Positions 16,055-25,725 of a DNA stretch of 64,000 bases are shown here, piece by piece (positions within the stretch are counted from its first letter, which is position 1; each line of letters opens with the position of its first letter). The position numbers were made by a program, and so were the translations under genes. The stretch is from Bacteroidota bacterium. Its GTDB lineage: Bacteria > Bacteroidota > Bacteroidia > Chitinophagales > Chitinophagaceae. The notes below the pieces were generated by a model. The model was not told where the DNA came from. It made no database searches and saw only the letters and a program-made list of their open reading frames with translations. The stretch spans positions 87,411-151,410 of the forward strand of contig CANGFA010000001.1 of the NCBI GenBank assembly GCA_947453145.1, written 5' to 3'.

Positions 16055-17119
16055 ATGAAAAAAATTGTATTAGGGGTTTTATCCATACTTTTTATTGCGC
16101 AAGCAAATGCTCAATCCAAAAAAGCAATAGCAAAGTCTATTGATTCTATCATGTCTAATTACACTTCGCCCTTAGCACCAGGTGCAAGTGTGTTGGTGTA
16201 TCAAAAAAATAAAATTATTTTTAAAAAGGGATATGGTTTAGCCAATATAGAAACTGGACTTCCTATCCAAACCAACACCAATTTTAGGTTGGCCTCTGTT
16301 ACCAAGCAGTTCACCGCCATGGCTATTTTATTATTGGAGAAAAGACGTAAACTTTCTCTCAATGATTCTTTAATAAAATATTTTACTAATTTCCCTGCAT
16401 ATGGAAAAGGGATAAGAATAAAGGACTTACTTACCCATAGTGCTGGCTTAGTGGATTATGAGGACTTAATGCCCGAGAATCAAACTGTTCAACTACATGA
16501 TACCAACTGCATGCAATTGATGTATATGACCGACTCACTTTATTTTCCAGCAGGAACACAATATAAATATAGCAATACTGGATACTCCATTTTAGCGCTG
16601 GTTGTAGAGCAAGTGAGCGGCCAACCCTTTGCACAATTTTTACAAGAAAATATTTTTAAAAAATTGGGGATGAAAACAACGGTTGCTTATGAGGAAGGAA
16701 AATCTACAATAGCTAATAGAGCTTATGGACATAGCTATGCAAATGGAGTTTGGACTCAAACCGATCAAAGTTTAACAAGTGCTGTTTTAGGGGACGGGGG
16801 TGTCTATACCAATGTGGAAGAGTATAGTAAATGGATAAAAGGATTATGGTCCAATAAATTCATAAGTTCATCCATGCAACAACGTGCATGGTCAAGAACA
16901 AAATTAGACAATGGCAAAATCATTGATTATGGATATGGATGGCATGTAGAAGATTTTTTAGGTAATACACATCCTTTTCATGACGGAAGTTCTATTGGAT
17001 TTAGAAATTCTGTAGGTTTATTTCCTGAAAATAAATTAATGGTTATTGTCTTAACCAATCGCAACGAGCACGATCCTATCGAGGAAGTGCATAAGATTGC
17101 ATCCTTGTTTTTAAGGTAA
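16055..17119 (+). CDS. Serine hydrolase, class C beta-lactamase/esterase family
   Basis: A 354-residue secreted protein (signal MKKIVLGVLSILFIAQANAQ). Catalytic motifs: SVTK at 81-84 (nucleophile Ser and Lys), YSN near residue 172 (YKYSNTGYS), and HDGSSIG near the end replacing the KTG/HxG triad. The family contains class C beta-lactamases, D-aminopeptidases and esterases; sequence alone does not separate them. It starts 5 bases after the DUF5916 gene. A second, larger family member lies at 49.5 kb. Confidence 0.88.
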   Translation: MKKIVLGVLSILFIAQANAQSKKAIAKSIDSIMSNYTSPLAPGASVLVYQKNKIIFKKGYGLANIETGLPIQTNTNFRLASVTKQFTAMAILLLEKRRKLSLNDSLIKYFTNFPAYGKGIRIKDLLTHSAGLVDYEDLMPENQTVQLHDTNCMQLMYMTDSLYFPAGTQYKYSNTGYSILALVVEQVSGQPFAQFLQENIFKKLGMKTTVAYEEGKSTIANRAYGHSYANGVWTQTDQSLTSAVLGDGGVYTNVEEYSKWIKGLWSNKFISSSMQQRAWSRTKLDNGKIIDYGYGWHVEDFLGNTHPFHDGSSIGFRNSVGLFPENKLMVIVLTNRNEHDPIEEVHKIASLFLR

Positions 17120-17141
17120 TCTCATCAAGGTGATGCTCAGC

Positions 17142-17170
17142 ACTAATTGGTGAACGGGTTAACAATTAGT
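17142..17170. repeat. Inverted repeat between serine hydrolase and YncE/phosphoesterase genes
   Basis: Arms ACTAATTG (17142-17149) and CAATTAGT (17163-17170) are perfect complements separated by 13 bases. No T-run follows on either strand, so it is not a standard terminator; it may be an operator or an RNA hairpin. Confidence 0.4.
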
Positions 17171-17230
17171 TCATCAAAAATAAGCTGTTAGATGCCTTAG
17201 ATTGATTAAATTGTAGCATAATTTTTAATC

Positions 17231-19657
17231 ATGAAAAAGATTGCTTACGTTTTAATTTTATCTTTCCTTGGATACGCAGCCAATGCACAAGAAAATGCGA
17301 GTACAACAAATCGTATTATGTTGCCTAATGGATGGGCATTAAGTCCTGCAGGGAAAAGTTTGCCATTAGGAGACCTTCCTTTAAATATGACTATTTCTAA
17401 AAGTAAAAAATGGATGGCTGTTACAAACAATGGTCAAAGTAAACAATCCATTCAGTTAATTAATACCCAAAGCGATCAAATTTTAGATAATATTGTTATT
17501 GATAAGTCTTGGTTGGGAATTGCTTTTAGCAATGATGAAAAATACTTGTACGCTTCCGGTGGAAACGATAATTGGATTTTACAATATGCTATCGTAAATG
17601 ATAAATTAAAATTAGCAGACTCTATTAAATTGGGAGATAAATGGCCGCATAAAATTTCTCCTGCTGGTATGTGCATTGATGACAACAATACACTCTTTGT
17701 GGTGACTAAGGACGATAGTGCCCTTTATACTATTAATTTAAATACGAAGAAGGTATCGGGTAAAGTGCTATTGCCTGCCGAAGGTTATACCTGTATATTA
17801 TCAAGTAATAAAAAGGAATTGTATATTTCTTGTTGGGGAGCACAAAAACTATTAGTGTATGATATCGCTTCCAGTAAAATATCACAACAAATTCAAGTTG
17901 GGAGTCACCCTAATGATTTATGCATGACAAAAAATGGTTTGTATTTATTTGTTGCAAATTCAGATGACAACAGTGTTTCTATCATTAATACAAAAACAAA
18001 ACAAGTAATTGAAACCTTAAATGCAGCACTTTATCCAAATGCGCCTTCGGGTTCTACCACCAATGGTGTAGCATTAAGTAGTGATGAAAAGACTTTATAT
18101 ATTGCCAATGCAGACAATAACTGTTTAGCCGTTTTTGATATTTCTACAATGGGCGAAAGCAAATCCAAAGGTTTTATTCCGGTAGGTTGGTATCCTACCT
18201 GTGTTAAAACAATTGGAGAAAAAATTTATGTAACCAACGGTAAAGGATTTACTTCCTTCGCCAATCCATTAGGACCAGATCCATATAAAAAGAATGCGCA
18301 ATTAGGCGTTCAAAAAGGATTATTAAAATCCACCAAAGAGGTTCAATATATTGGTGGTTTAATGAAAGGGTCCTTAAGCATTATAAACACCCCATCTGAA
18401 AAACAATTGGGCTTATATTCAAAGGCAGTGTATATAAACACGCCTTATAATAAAGCATCAGAGCAGGTATCCAAAGCAGAAATAGGTTCTGTGATTCCTC
18501 AAAAAATTGGAGACCCATCAGCTATTAAATATGTTTTTTACATTGTAAAAGAAAATAGAACTTATGACCAAGTCTTAGGAGATTTACCCATGGGGAATGG
18601 AGATACCAGCCTTTGTTTATTTGGCGAAAAGTTTACCCCTAATCAGCATGCGTTGGCTAAAGAGTTTGTGTTATTAGATAATTTTTATGTGAATGGAGAA
18701 GTAAGTGCCGATGGTCATAACTGGACATTGGGTGGATACGCAACCGATTATTTAGAAAAAAATTGGGTTACTAGCTACGGTGGCAGAGGTGGTAATTATG
18801 ATGCAGAGGGCACGAGAGTTATTGCGAATAATAAAAATGGATTCATTTGGGACTTTGCAAAAAGAGCAGGTGTGTCTTATAGAACTTATGGTGAATTTGC
18901 CGATGATTACAAACCTAATTTACCCGTACTTAAGGATCATTTTTGTACCTACTTTACAAGTTGGGATCAAAAAGTGAGAGATACCACCAGGGTAGGTCAA
19001 TGGAAAAGAGATTTTGATTCTTTATTAGCCATTAATCAAGTGCCTAGGTTAAATACCATGCGACTTATCAATGACCACACCGAGGGCATGAAACTGGGAA
19101 GACCCTCTCCTTATGCACATGTGGCAGACAATGATTTGGCTGTAGGGATGTTTGTAGAATATTTAAGCAAAAGCCCAATTTGGAAAGAATCGGTTGTGTT
19201 TATTTTGGAAGACGATGCACAGGATGGGCCTGATCACGTAGACGCACACCGAAGTCCAGCTTATATTGCAGGCGGTTTTGTAAAACGCGGATTTGTGGAC
19301 CACACCGCATACACAACTACTTCCTTTTTAAAAACAATTGAACTGATATTAGGTATGCAACCCATGAGTCAATATGATGCAGGCGCCAATGCAGTTTGGG
19401 ACTGTTTTGATAAAACAGCCAATCCAACTGGCTTTATTGCAAAACCTTTACAATGGGATATCAATGAAAAAAATACCCGTCATACGGCCATGCAAAGAAA
19501 AAGTGAGTTGTTTAATTTCAAAAAAGAAGATAGTATCAACGATCATGATTTTACAGAAGTGTTGTGGAAAGGAATTAAAGGAGAGCATGTGATTGTACCG
19601 GCACCAAAAAGAGCCGCTTTCTTAAAACTAACTGCTACCAGGGATACAGACGATTAA
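17231..19657 (+). CDS. YncE-like propeller fused to phosphoesterase (alkaline-phosphatase superfamily)
   Basis: An 808-residue secreted protein (signal MKKIAYVLILSFLGYAANAQ). Residues about 30-360 are YVTN-type propeller blades (NDLCMTKNGLYLFVANSDDN, GVALSSDEKTLYIANADNN). Residues about 430-790 form a phosphoesterase of the phospholipase C/acid phosphatase type, with VKENRTYDQVLGD, VSADGHNW and ILEDDAQDGPDHVDAHRSP as metal- and phosphate-site motifs. The fusion is a known architecture in Bacteroidota. The substrate, a phosphate or phosphonate ester, is unknown. It is monocistronic with a strong terminator. Confidence 0.9.
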   Translation: MKKIAYVLILSFLGYAANAQENASTTNRIMLPNGWALSPAGKSLPLGDLPLNMTISKSKKWMAVTNNGQSKQSIQLINTQSDQILDNIVIDKSWLGIAFSNDEKYLYASGGNDNWILQYAIVNDKLKLADSIKLGDKWPHKISPAGMCIDDNNTLFVVTKDDSALYTINLNTKKVSGKVLLPAEGYTCILSSNKKELYISCWGAQKLLVYDIASSKISQQIQVGSHPNDLCMTKNGLYLFVANSDDNSVSIINTKTKQVIETLNAALYPNAPSGSTTNGVALSSDEKTLYIANADNNCLAVFDISTMGESKSKGFIPVGWYPTCVKTIGEKIYVTNGKGFTSFANPLGPDPYKKNAQLGVQKGLLKSTKEVQYIGGLMKGSLSIINTPSEKQLGLYSKAVYINTPYNKASEQVSKAEIGSVIPQKIGDPSAIKYVFYIVKENRTYDQVLGDLPMGNGDTSLCLFGEKFTPNQHALAKEFVLLDNFYVNGEVSADGHNWTLGGYATDYLEKNWVTSYGGRGGNYDAEGTRVIANNKNGFIWDFAKRAGVSYRTYGEFADDYKPNLPVLKDHFCTYFTSWDQKVRDTTRVGQWKRDFDSLLAINQVPRLNTMRLINDHTEGMKLGRPSPYAHVADNDLAVGMFVEYLSKSPIWKESVVFILEDDAQDGPDHVDAHRSPAYIAGGFVKRGFVDHTAYTTTSFLKTIELILGMQPMSQYDAGANAVWDCFDKTANPTGFIAKPLQWDINEKNTRHTAMQRKSELFNFKKEDSINDHDFTEVLWKGIKGEHVIVPAPKRAAFLKLTATRDTDD

Positions 19658-19683
19658 ATTAACATTTATTAACAAATTAGGAG

Positions 19684-19718
19684 AGGGCAAAAGGATTTAT
19701 CTTTTTGCCCTTTTTTTT
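19684..19718 (+). terminator. Intrinsic terminator after the YncE/phosphoesterase gene
   Basis: A 12-bp stem (AGGGCAAAAGGA with TCTTTTTGCCCT, one G-U pair) with a four-base loop, followed by eight Ts. Confidence 0.9.
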
Positions 19719-19783
19719 ATAAATAAGTTAACTTTGTTTACCGTCATGTGCAACGCACAATATTTAACCGAAACGGATTACAT

Positions 19784-20878
19784 ATGAAGCATACTTTAGG
19801 TTCTTTTATTTTTTCAACACTCTTTTTTTTCATGTTGATTTCTTGTAGCCAAAAACAGGAAAGTATTCATCCCAGCATTGAAAAAATTACCCAATCCGTT
19901 TATGCATCAGGAACCATTAAAAGTGTGAACCAGTATGAGGTTTATGCAAAAATGAGCGGTGTGATTAATAAAATAATAGTGAAGGAAGGTGAGTTGGTTA
20001 AAAAAGGCCAATCCATTATTGAACTTGCCAATACAGCTCAAGCATTGAACCTTGAAAATGCTAAATTATTAGAAAATTATTCTTCTGATAATGCGAATAA
20101 AGAAAAACTAACTCAAGCCAACAACGAAATAGAATTAGCAAAATCTAAACTAGATAATGAAGCTTCTCTTTTGGAAAGACAAAAAAAATTGTGGGCAAAT
20201 GAAATAGGTACCAAGAACGATTTGGATCTAAGGGAAATTTCATATAAAAATGCACAAACCGTATTGAATGCTGCTCATTTAAAAATGAGTGACTTAAAAA
20301 AACAAATTGAATTGCAATCCAAGCAAACCAAAAATAGCGCAGCTATTTCATCCAATGTTTTAAATGACTATAGAGTAATAAGTGAAATGGATGGAAGGGT
20401 TTATAGTTTATCTAAGTTGGAGGGAGAAATGGCAACGCCGCAGTTACCTATTGCCATTATTGGAGATGCTAATAATTTTTATATAGAAATGCAGGTGGAC
20501 GAATATGATATTTCTAAAATGGCGATTGGTCAAAAAGTATTTGTAAACATGGACAGCTATAAAGGAAAGGTATTTGAAGCGGTGGTAAGTAAAATATATC
20601 CATTAATGAATGCTCGAACAAAATCTTTTAAAGTAGAAGCTAATTTTATAAGTAAGCCTGAAAACTTATTTCCCAATATAAGTGCTCAAGCAAATATTGT
20701 TATTGAAGTAAAAGAAAAAGCAATTACCATTCCAAGGGGTTACTTAATTGATAACGAATATGTTTATTTAAAAAACAAAGAAAAAAGAAAAGTAAAAGTA
20801 GGATTAATGGATTATGAGAAAGTTGAAATACTTGCTGGCATTGGCGTTCAAGATGAGCTTGTTAAATCCATACAATGA
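19784..20878 (+). CDS. HlyD/MacA-type periplasmic adaptor lipoprotein
   Basis: The start ATG 19784 gives a lipoprotein signal with lipobox LISC (Cys 21); an upstream GTG at 19748 is unlikely. The 364-residue protein has a lipoyl/barrel-sandwich half motif (YEVYAKMSGVINKIIVKEGE), a long coiled-coil hairpin (about 90-190, rich in Glu/Lys/Leu), the second half motif and a beta-barrel domain (FYIEMQVDEYDISKMAIGQ). It is the adaptor of a MacAB-like tripartite exporter with the two genes that follow. Its stop overlaps the permease ATG by 4 bases. No outer-membrane TolC-like gene is in the window. Confidence 0.9.
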   Translation: MKHTLGSFIFSTLFFFMLISCSQKQESIHPSIEKITQSVYASGTIKSVNQYEVYAKMSGVINKIIVKEGELVKKGQSIIELANTAQALNLENAKLLENYSSDNANKEKLTQANNEIELAKSKLDNEASLLERQKKLWANEIGTKNDLDLREISYKNAQTVLNAAHLKMSDLKKQIELQSKQTKNSAAISSNVLNDYRVISEMDGRVYSLSKLEGEMATPQLPIAIIGDANNFYIEMQVDEYDISKMAIGQKVFVNMDSYKGKVFEAVVSKIYPLMNARTKSFKVEANFISKPENLFPNISAQANIVIEVKEKAITIPRGYLIDNEYVYLKNKEKRKVKVGLMDYEKVEILAGIGVQDELVKSIQ

Positions 20879-22131
20879 GAACAAGGTTACTTTTAAATAT
20901 TGCAAAGTCGCTTTTAATGGCAAGGTGGAAACAAACCTTGGTGGCGGCTATTGGTGTAACTTTTAGTATTACTATGTTTATTACCCTATTAAGTTTTATG
21001 TCTGGATTAAACGACTTACTAGACGGTCTAATTTTAAATAGAACACCACATGTAAAGTTATACAACGACATTACGCCAAAAATTAACCAGCCCATTAACA
21101 TGGTTAAACAATCCAATGAACATCATTTCATTAGGTCTATTAAAGCAGACGCAAGCAGGCAATCCATATACAATAGCAATGCTATAATTAATGCGATTCA
21201 AAAAGATCCAAGGGTTTTAGGTCTGTCTCGAAAATTAACGGCACAAGTATTTTTTAATGATGGTACGATTGATATTACCGGAAGCATTTTTGGTATTGAT
21301 CCCGATCAAGAAACAAAATTGTATCATTTTGATGAATATGTTACCAGCGGGAATTCTGCCGATTTAAATAAGGTAAACAATGGGATTATATTAGGGAAGG
21401 GACTTGCAGAAAAACTATTAGTGAACATTGGAGATGCTGTACAAATAACCACTTCAAAAGGAAATATTTTTCAATTAAAAGTAGTGGGTACTTTTCAATC
21501 GGGTATCAAAGATTTTGATAACGTACAAAGTTATGCTTCTATTAATACGGTTCAAAAACTGTTAACTGTTCCAAGTGATTATATTACAAGTATTCAAGTA
21601 AAATTAAAAGACATTGCACAGGCACCAGCCATTGCAAAGGAATATCAGCAATTGTATCAAACCGATACCGAAGATATTCAAACTGCCAATTCTCAATTTG
21701 AAACAGGTAGCTCTATTAGAACTTTAATTTCTTACTCGGTGGGGATTACCTTATTAATTGTAGCTGGCTTTGGAATATATAATATCTTGAACATGATGAT
21801 TTTTGAGAAAATGGATTCGATTGCCATTTTAAAAGCAACTGGTTTTTCGGGAAGAGATGTAAAGAATATATTTATTTACATTGCCATTTCAATTGGCATA
21901 TTTGGAGGATTAATGGGGCTTCTCTTTGGATTTGGATTATCAGCACTCATTGATCAAATACCCTTTAACACTGCTTCCCTACCTACGATTAAAACCTACC
22001 CCATAAACTATAATCCTCGATTTTATTTGATTGGGATTGTATTTTCATTTATCACCACTTACTTTGCTGGTTGGTTCCCAGCAAGAAAAGCAAGTAAAAT
22101 TGACCCTGTAGTCATTATAAGAGGTAAGTAA
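20875..22131 (+). CDS. FtsX/MacB-family ABC transporter permease
   Basis: A 418-residue membrane protein. One N-terminal helix (about 22-44, LVAAIGVTFSITMFITLLSF), a large periplasmic MacB_PCD domain (about 50-270), then three C-terminal helices of the FtsX domain, ending with the family's typical ARKASKIDPVVIIRG. It couples to the ATPase one base downstream and the adaptor upstream. The family exports lipoproteins, peptides, toxins or antibiotics by mechanotransmission; the cargo here is unknown. Confidence 0.92.
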   Translation: MRTRLLLNIAKSLLMARWKQTLVAAIGVTFSITMFITLLSFMSGLNDLLDGLILNRTPHVKLYNDITPKINQPINMVKQSNEHHFIRSIKADASRQSIYNSNAIINAIQKDPRVLGLSRKLTAQVFFNDGTIDITGSIFGIDPDQETKLYHFDEYVTSGNSADLNKVNNGIILGKGLAEKLLVNIGDAVQITTSKGNIFQLKVVGTFQSGIKDFDNVQSYASINTVQKLLTVPSDYITSIQVKLKDIAQAPAIAKEYQQLYQTDTEDIQTANSQFETGSSIRTLISYSVGITLLIVAGFGIYNILNMMIFEKMDSIAILKATGFSGRDVKNIFIYIAISIGIFGGLMGLLFGFGLSALIDQIPFNTASLPTIKTYPINYNPRFYLIGIVFSFITTYFAGWFPARKASKIDPVVIIRGK

Positions 22132-22132
22132 C

Positions 22133-22804
22133 ATGGAAAATATTTTAGAAGCAAAAAATATAAATAAATTCTTTCACGATCCCGTGCGCATTCAAGTTTT
22201 ACAGGACTTAAGCTTTAGTATCAACAAAGGAGAATTTGTTGCACTCACTGGAAAGTCGGGTTGTGGAAAGTCTACTTTGCTTTATGTGTTATCAACCATG
22301 GATACGGATTATGAAGGAACCTTACTCATTGATGGTGAGGAAATGCCTAAAAAAAATGAAGGGTTTTTAGCTAAAATACGGAATGAAAAAATTGGATTCG
22401 TTTTTCAGTTTCATTATCTCATTAACGAGTTTAATGTTTTACAAAATGTGATGATGCCCGGTTTGAAATTGGCTAAATATAGTAGAGCAGAAGTGGAACA
22501 TCGTGCCATGGAGCGGTTAAAAATGCTAGGTATTGATAATTTAGCCTTAAAAAAAGCCAATCATATTTCTGGAGGGGAAAAACAAAGAGTAGCTATTGCT
22601 AGGGCGCTTATCAATGATCCACATATTATTATGGGCGACGAACCCACAGGAAATTTAGACAAGAAAAATAGTGACTTGGTATTTGATATTTTTAAACAGC
22701 TTGCAGAGGAGTATCATCAGACCCTACTCATTGTTACGCACGATCCTAGTTTTGCAGAACGCACACATCGTATTATAAAAATGGAAGACGGAAAAATTAT
22801 TTAA
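22133..22804 (+). CDS. ABC transporter ATPase, LolD/MacB type
   Basis: A 223-residue ATPase. Walker A GKSGCGKST begins at residue 40, Q-loop VFQFHYL, signature SGGEKQR, Walker B HIIMGDEP, D-loop GNLD and H-loop VTHD. It starts 1 base after the permease stop. It powers the MacAB-like exporter. The gene ends 4 bases before the stop of the convergent AraC regulator, leaving no room for a separate terminator. Confidence 0.95.
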   Translation: MENILEAKNINKFFHDPVRIQVLQDLSFSINKGEFVALTGKSGCGKSTLLYVLSTMDTDYEGTLLIDGEEMPKKNEGFLAKIRNEKIGFVFQFHYLINEFNVLQNVMMPGLKLAKYSRAEVEHRAMERLKMLGIDNLALKKANHISGGEKQRVAIARALINDPHIIMGDEPTGNLDKKNSDLVFDIFKQLAEEYHQTLLIVTHDPSFAERTHRIIKMEDGKII

Positions 22805-22808
22805 TAGT

Positions 22809-23657
22809 TTAATCCAACCCCTTACGCTTTTTATATGCAGAGGGATTCTCTCCGGTTATTTTTTTAAAAATTTTATTAAAATAGGAAAGACTCTCAAATC
22901 CAGTATCATAGCATGCTTCCGTAACATTTACCTGTTGCATTAATAATTTCTTTGCATGATTAATACGGTACTGATTCACAAATTCGGTATAGGTAAGTTT
23001 AGTGGCTTTTTTAAAATATCTACAAAAAGCAGCTTCTGTTAAATTTACCTCAGATGCAATATTTAAAATTTTAATGGGCGCTTGAAAATGCGCTTCTACA
23101 TATTTATAAATAACATGCATTCTTTCTTGCTCCTTAATTACTGCATGTGAAGCGATGGGGCGAGTATGTAACAATGTATATTCTTTACTTTCTGCTAAAA
23201 TTTGAAAAACCTGTATTAATAATAAGAGTTGTTCAAAAGAACTAAGTCCATTTAAATTTTTTAATAAAGCGCCTGCTTTATTTTTCGTTTTACCAAAAAA
23301 TGCAATACCTGTTTTGGCACGTTCCATTAAATCAAAAATTTGTTGCATTTCGGGTTGCTTGTAAAATGGGTCCTCATAAAAATGTTGTCTAAATTGTACT
23401 ACAACCGTTTCCACAGTTGTTTTTACTCCGTAGTCAAAATTTAAATGGGGAATATAAGAACCAATCAATGCTAAATCACTTCCCTCATAAGTACTTATAT
23501 GGTCACCAATATGTCTTATTCCTTTCTCGGCTTCTACATATACTAATTCAATCTCTGGATGAAAATGCCAATAATAAATTTCATTTAAATTGGGGGTAAG
23601 CAGTATCTTAAATGAACTACCCTCATCAGGCTTTATATTTTCTAAACTTAGTTTCAT
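22809..23657 (-). CDS. AraC-family transcriptional regulator
   Basis: A 282-residue regulator with an N-terminal cupin-like ligand domain (YYWHFHPEIELVYVEAEKG) and a C-terminal double helix-turn-helix (about 185-280; ASEVNLTEAAFCRYFKKATKLTYTEFVN and YDTGFESLSYFNKIFKKITGENPSAYKK in pieces). This class usually senses small sugars or carbon metabolites. It is divergent from the PhyH dioxygenase gene across a 158-base spacer, so it may control that operon (inference). Confidence 0.9.
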   Translation of the reverse strand: MKLSLENIKPDEGSSFKILLTPNLNEIYYWHFHPEIELVYVEAEKGIRHIGDHISTYEGSDLALIGSYIPHLNFDYGVKTTVETVVVQFRQHFYEDPFYKQPEMQQIFDLMERAKTGIAFFGKTKNKAGALLKNLNGLSSFEQLLLLIQVFQILAESKEYTLLHTRPIASHAVIKEQERMHVIYKYVEAHFQAPIKILNIASEVNLTEAAFCRYFKKATKLTYTEFVNQYRINHAKKLLMQQVNVTEACYDTGFESLSYFNKIFKKITGENPSAYKKRKGLD

Positions 23658-23815
23658 TAATACATAAATGGCTTACTTATGTCTAAATTAATAATATTTT
23701 ATCAATATAGAGCAAATATTGGTCAATTAAGGGGAAAATCATTGGCAGTTTTGAGCTGTACATTTATACTAACAAAATAAACATCTATTAAAATATATAA
23801 CCAAATTAGATAGCT

Positions 23816-24826
23816 ATGAACAATGAAGAACAAAAAGGTATGGTACCAACAATGGTTCCTACTATGGCGCCCACGATGGCCACACCCAATAGTAATGCAC
23901 ATAAAGACATTCCGGGTAATCCATCAACTGCAAAAAGTAGTGCAACAAGATTAAATGATCGTTCTAATGGAAAACCATTGAGGGTGCTAAGTGAAGAAGA
24001 TTGGAATTTTTGGATACACAATGGATATATCGTAATTAAAAATGCGGTGCCTCGTGAACAAGCATTGGCAACTGCAGCATTTTTGTGGGAGTTTGAAGAA
24101 AAGGATCCCAACAATAAAGAAACCTGGTATACTGCGCCAAGAGCAGAAATGAAGATGAAGGAATTAGCAGGAACCGGAATGGTAGAGTGTTACAATCATC
24201 AACACCAATGGAACAATCGACAAATGCAAAGAGTGTATGATGCATTCGTTGATATTTGGGGAACCGATAAATTATGGGTAACTATTGACAGAGCGAATTT
24301 AAATTTCCCGATTCGTCCAGGTCATGAGTATAAGGCATTTATTCATTGGGACTATGATCCCGAAACCAAACCAGTAAACGTACAAGGTGTGTTAGCCTTA
24401 GCCGATCAAACCGACGAAAACATGGGAGGTTTTCAATGTATACCAGAACTATTTAGAACTTATGATACTTGGAAATTAAGTCAACCCGAGGATAGAGATC
24501 GTTATAAACCAGATACAACAGGCTTTACCCCTACAAAAGTAAAATTAGAAGCAGGTGACTTATTAATCTTTAATAGTTTAGAACCTCATGGTATTAGGGC
24601 TAATAACAGTGAGGATAAAGTGCGTATTGCTCAATACATTTCTATGATGCCTGCCGAAGAAGATAATGAAGCCTTAAAAGAATGGCGTGTAAATTCTTGG
24701 AGAGATCGTATTGCACCAGAAGGTTATGCCTTCCCTGGTGATCCAAGAAATTGGGAACAAACCAAATATGAAACTGCCGTACTATCTGATTTAGGTAAAA
24801 AATTATTAGGATTAGAAAAATGGTAA
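23816..24826 (+). CDS. Phytanoyl-CoA dioxygenase (PhyH) family Fe(II)/2-oxoglutarate oxygenase
   Basis: A 336-residue protein. The iron triad is visible: HWD at 177-179 and a distal His 258 in EPHGIRAN, with the 2-oxoglutarate-binding Arg about 11 residues later (EDKVRIAQY). No signal peptide. The first 35 residues carry an odd imperfect tandem of MVPT/MAPT units and are unlikely to be part of the fold. The substrate is unknown; bacterial PhyH enzymes hydroxylate diverse small molecules. It is followed at 8 bases by an aldo/keto reductase, suggesting a two-step oxidation/reduction pathway under the divergent AraC regulator (inference). Confidence 0.85.
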   Translation: MNNEEQKGMVPTMVPTMAPTMATPNSNAHKDIPGNPSTAKSSATRLNDRSNGKPLRVLSEEDWNFWIHNGYIVIKNAVPREQALATAAFLWEFEEKDPNNKETWYTAPRAEMKMKELAGTGMVECYNHQHQWNNRQMQRVYDAFVDIWGTDKLWVTIDRANLNFPIRPGHEYKAFIHWDYDPETKPVNVQGVLALADQTDENMGGFQCIPELFRTYDTWKLSQPEDRDRYKPDTTGFTPTKVKLEAGDLLIFNSLEPHGIRANNSEDKVRIAQYISMMPAEEDNEALKEWRVNSWRDRIAPEGYAFPGDPRNWEQTKYETAVLSDLGKKLLGLEKW

Positions 24827-24834
24827 ATTTATAA

Positions 24835-25656
24835 ATGAATAATACTATTCCAAACACTAAGCTCAACAATGGAATACTGATGCCTATGTTGGGCTTAGGT
24901 GTTTATGATATGTACCAAAAGCAGGCAGAGCAAGCAGTAGAGACAGCAATTGAGATTGGCTATCGGTTAATAGATACTGCAAGTATGTATGAAAACGAAG
25001 TTGAAATTGGAAATGCCATTAAAAATAGTGGGATAAATAGATCTGAATTATTTATAACTTCTAAATTAAATAATACCGATCATGGGTATGAACAGACTTT
25101 ACAAGCTTTTGATAAAAGTGTACAATTGCTTGGGCTAGATTACGTGGATTTGTATTTAATTCACTGGCCCATTAAGGAAGGACGTAAAGAAAGCTGGAAA
25201 GCCCTAGAAACTATATATGCAACGGGTCGTGCCAAAGCCATTGGAGTTGCTAATTATACCCTTCCATTTTTAAATGAATTAAAAAAATATAGTAGCATTG
25301 AACCTGCCCTTAATCAAATAGAGTTTACACCCTGGCTATTTGAAAAAGATACATTTGATTATTGTAAACAAGCAGGCGTGCAGCTGCAGTCCTACTCCCC
25401 CATAACGCGTGGTATTAAATTTTCAGATGAACGACTGTTGGAATTATGCGACAAATACCAAAAAACACCGGCTCAAATTATTTTAAATTGGAATTTACAA
25501 TTGGGGGTATCCACAATTCCAAAATCGGTACAAAAAAACAGACTTCAAGAAAATTTTGATGCTGCTAATTTTACACTAGACGCACAAGATGTTGTTTTTA
25601 TGAATACATTTAATGATGGATTTCGCATATGCGACGATCCTATTATATTTTTATAA
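24835..25656 (+). CDS. Aldo/keto reductase
   Basis: A 273-residue NADPH-dependent reductase with the AKR signatures: IDTASMYENE (catalytic Asp and Tyr), TSKLNN (Lys), LIHWP (His), and the cofactor-binding IPKSVQKNRLQENFDA near the C-terminus. Size and motifs fit the AKR5-like (2,5-diketo-gluconate reductase-like) group. It sits 8 bases downstream of the PhyH gene. Confidence 0.93.
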   Translation: MNNTIPNTKLNNGILMPMLGLGVYDMYQKQAEQAVETAIEIGYRLIDTASMYENEVEIGNAIKNSGINRSELFITSKLNNTDHGYEQTLQAFDKSVQLLGLDYVDLYLIHWPIKEGRKESWKALETIYATGRAKAIGVANYTLPFLNELKKYSSIEPALNQIEFTPWLFEKDTFDYCKQAGVQLQSYSPITRGIKFSDERLLELCDKYQKTPAQIILNWNLQLGVSTIPKSVQKNRLQENFDAANFTLDAQDVVFMNTFNDGFRICDDPIIFL

Positions 25657-25725
25657 ATTCAAAATATTAACGGCTTTTAAACTTTCAACATCTCATAATT
25701 TAAAATTTTATTAATTAATCACACC

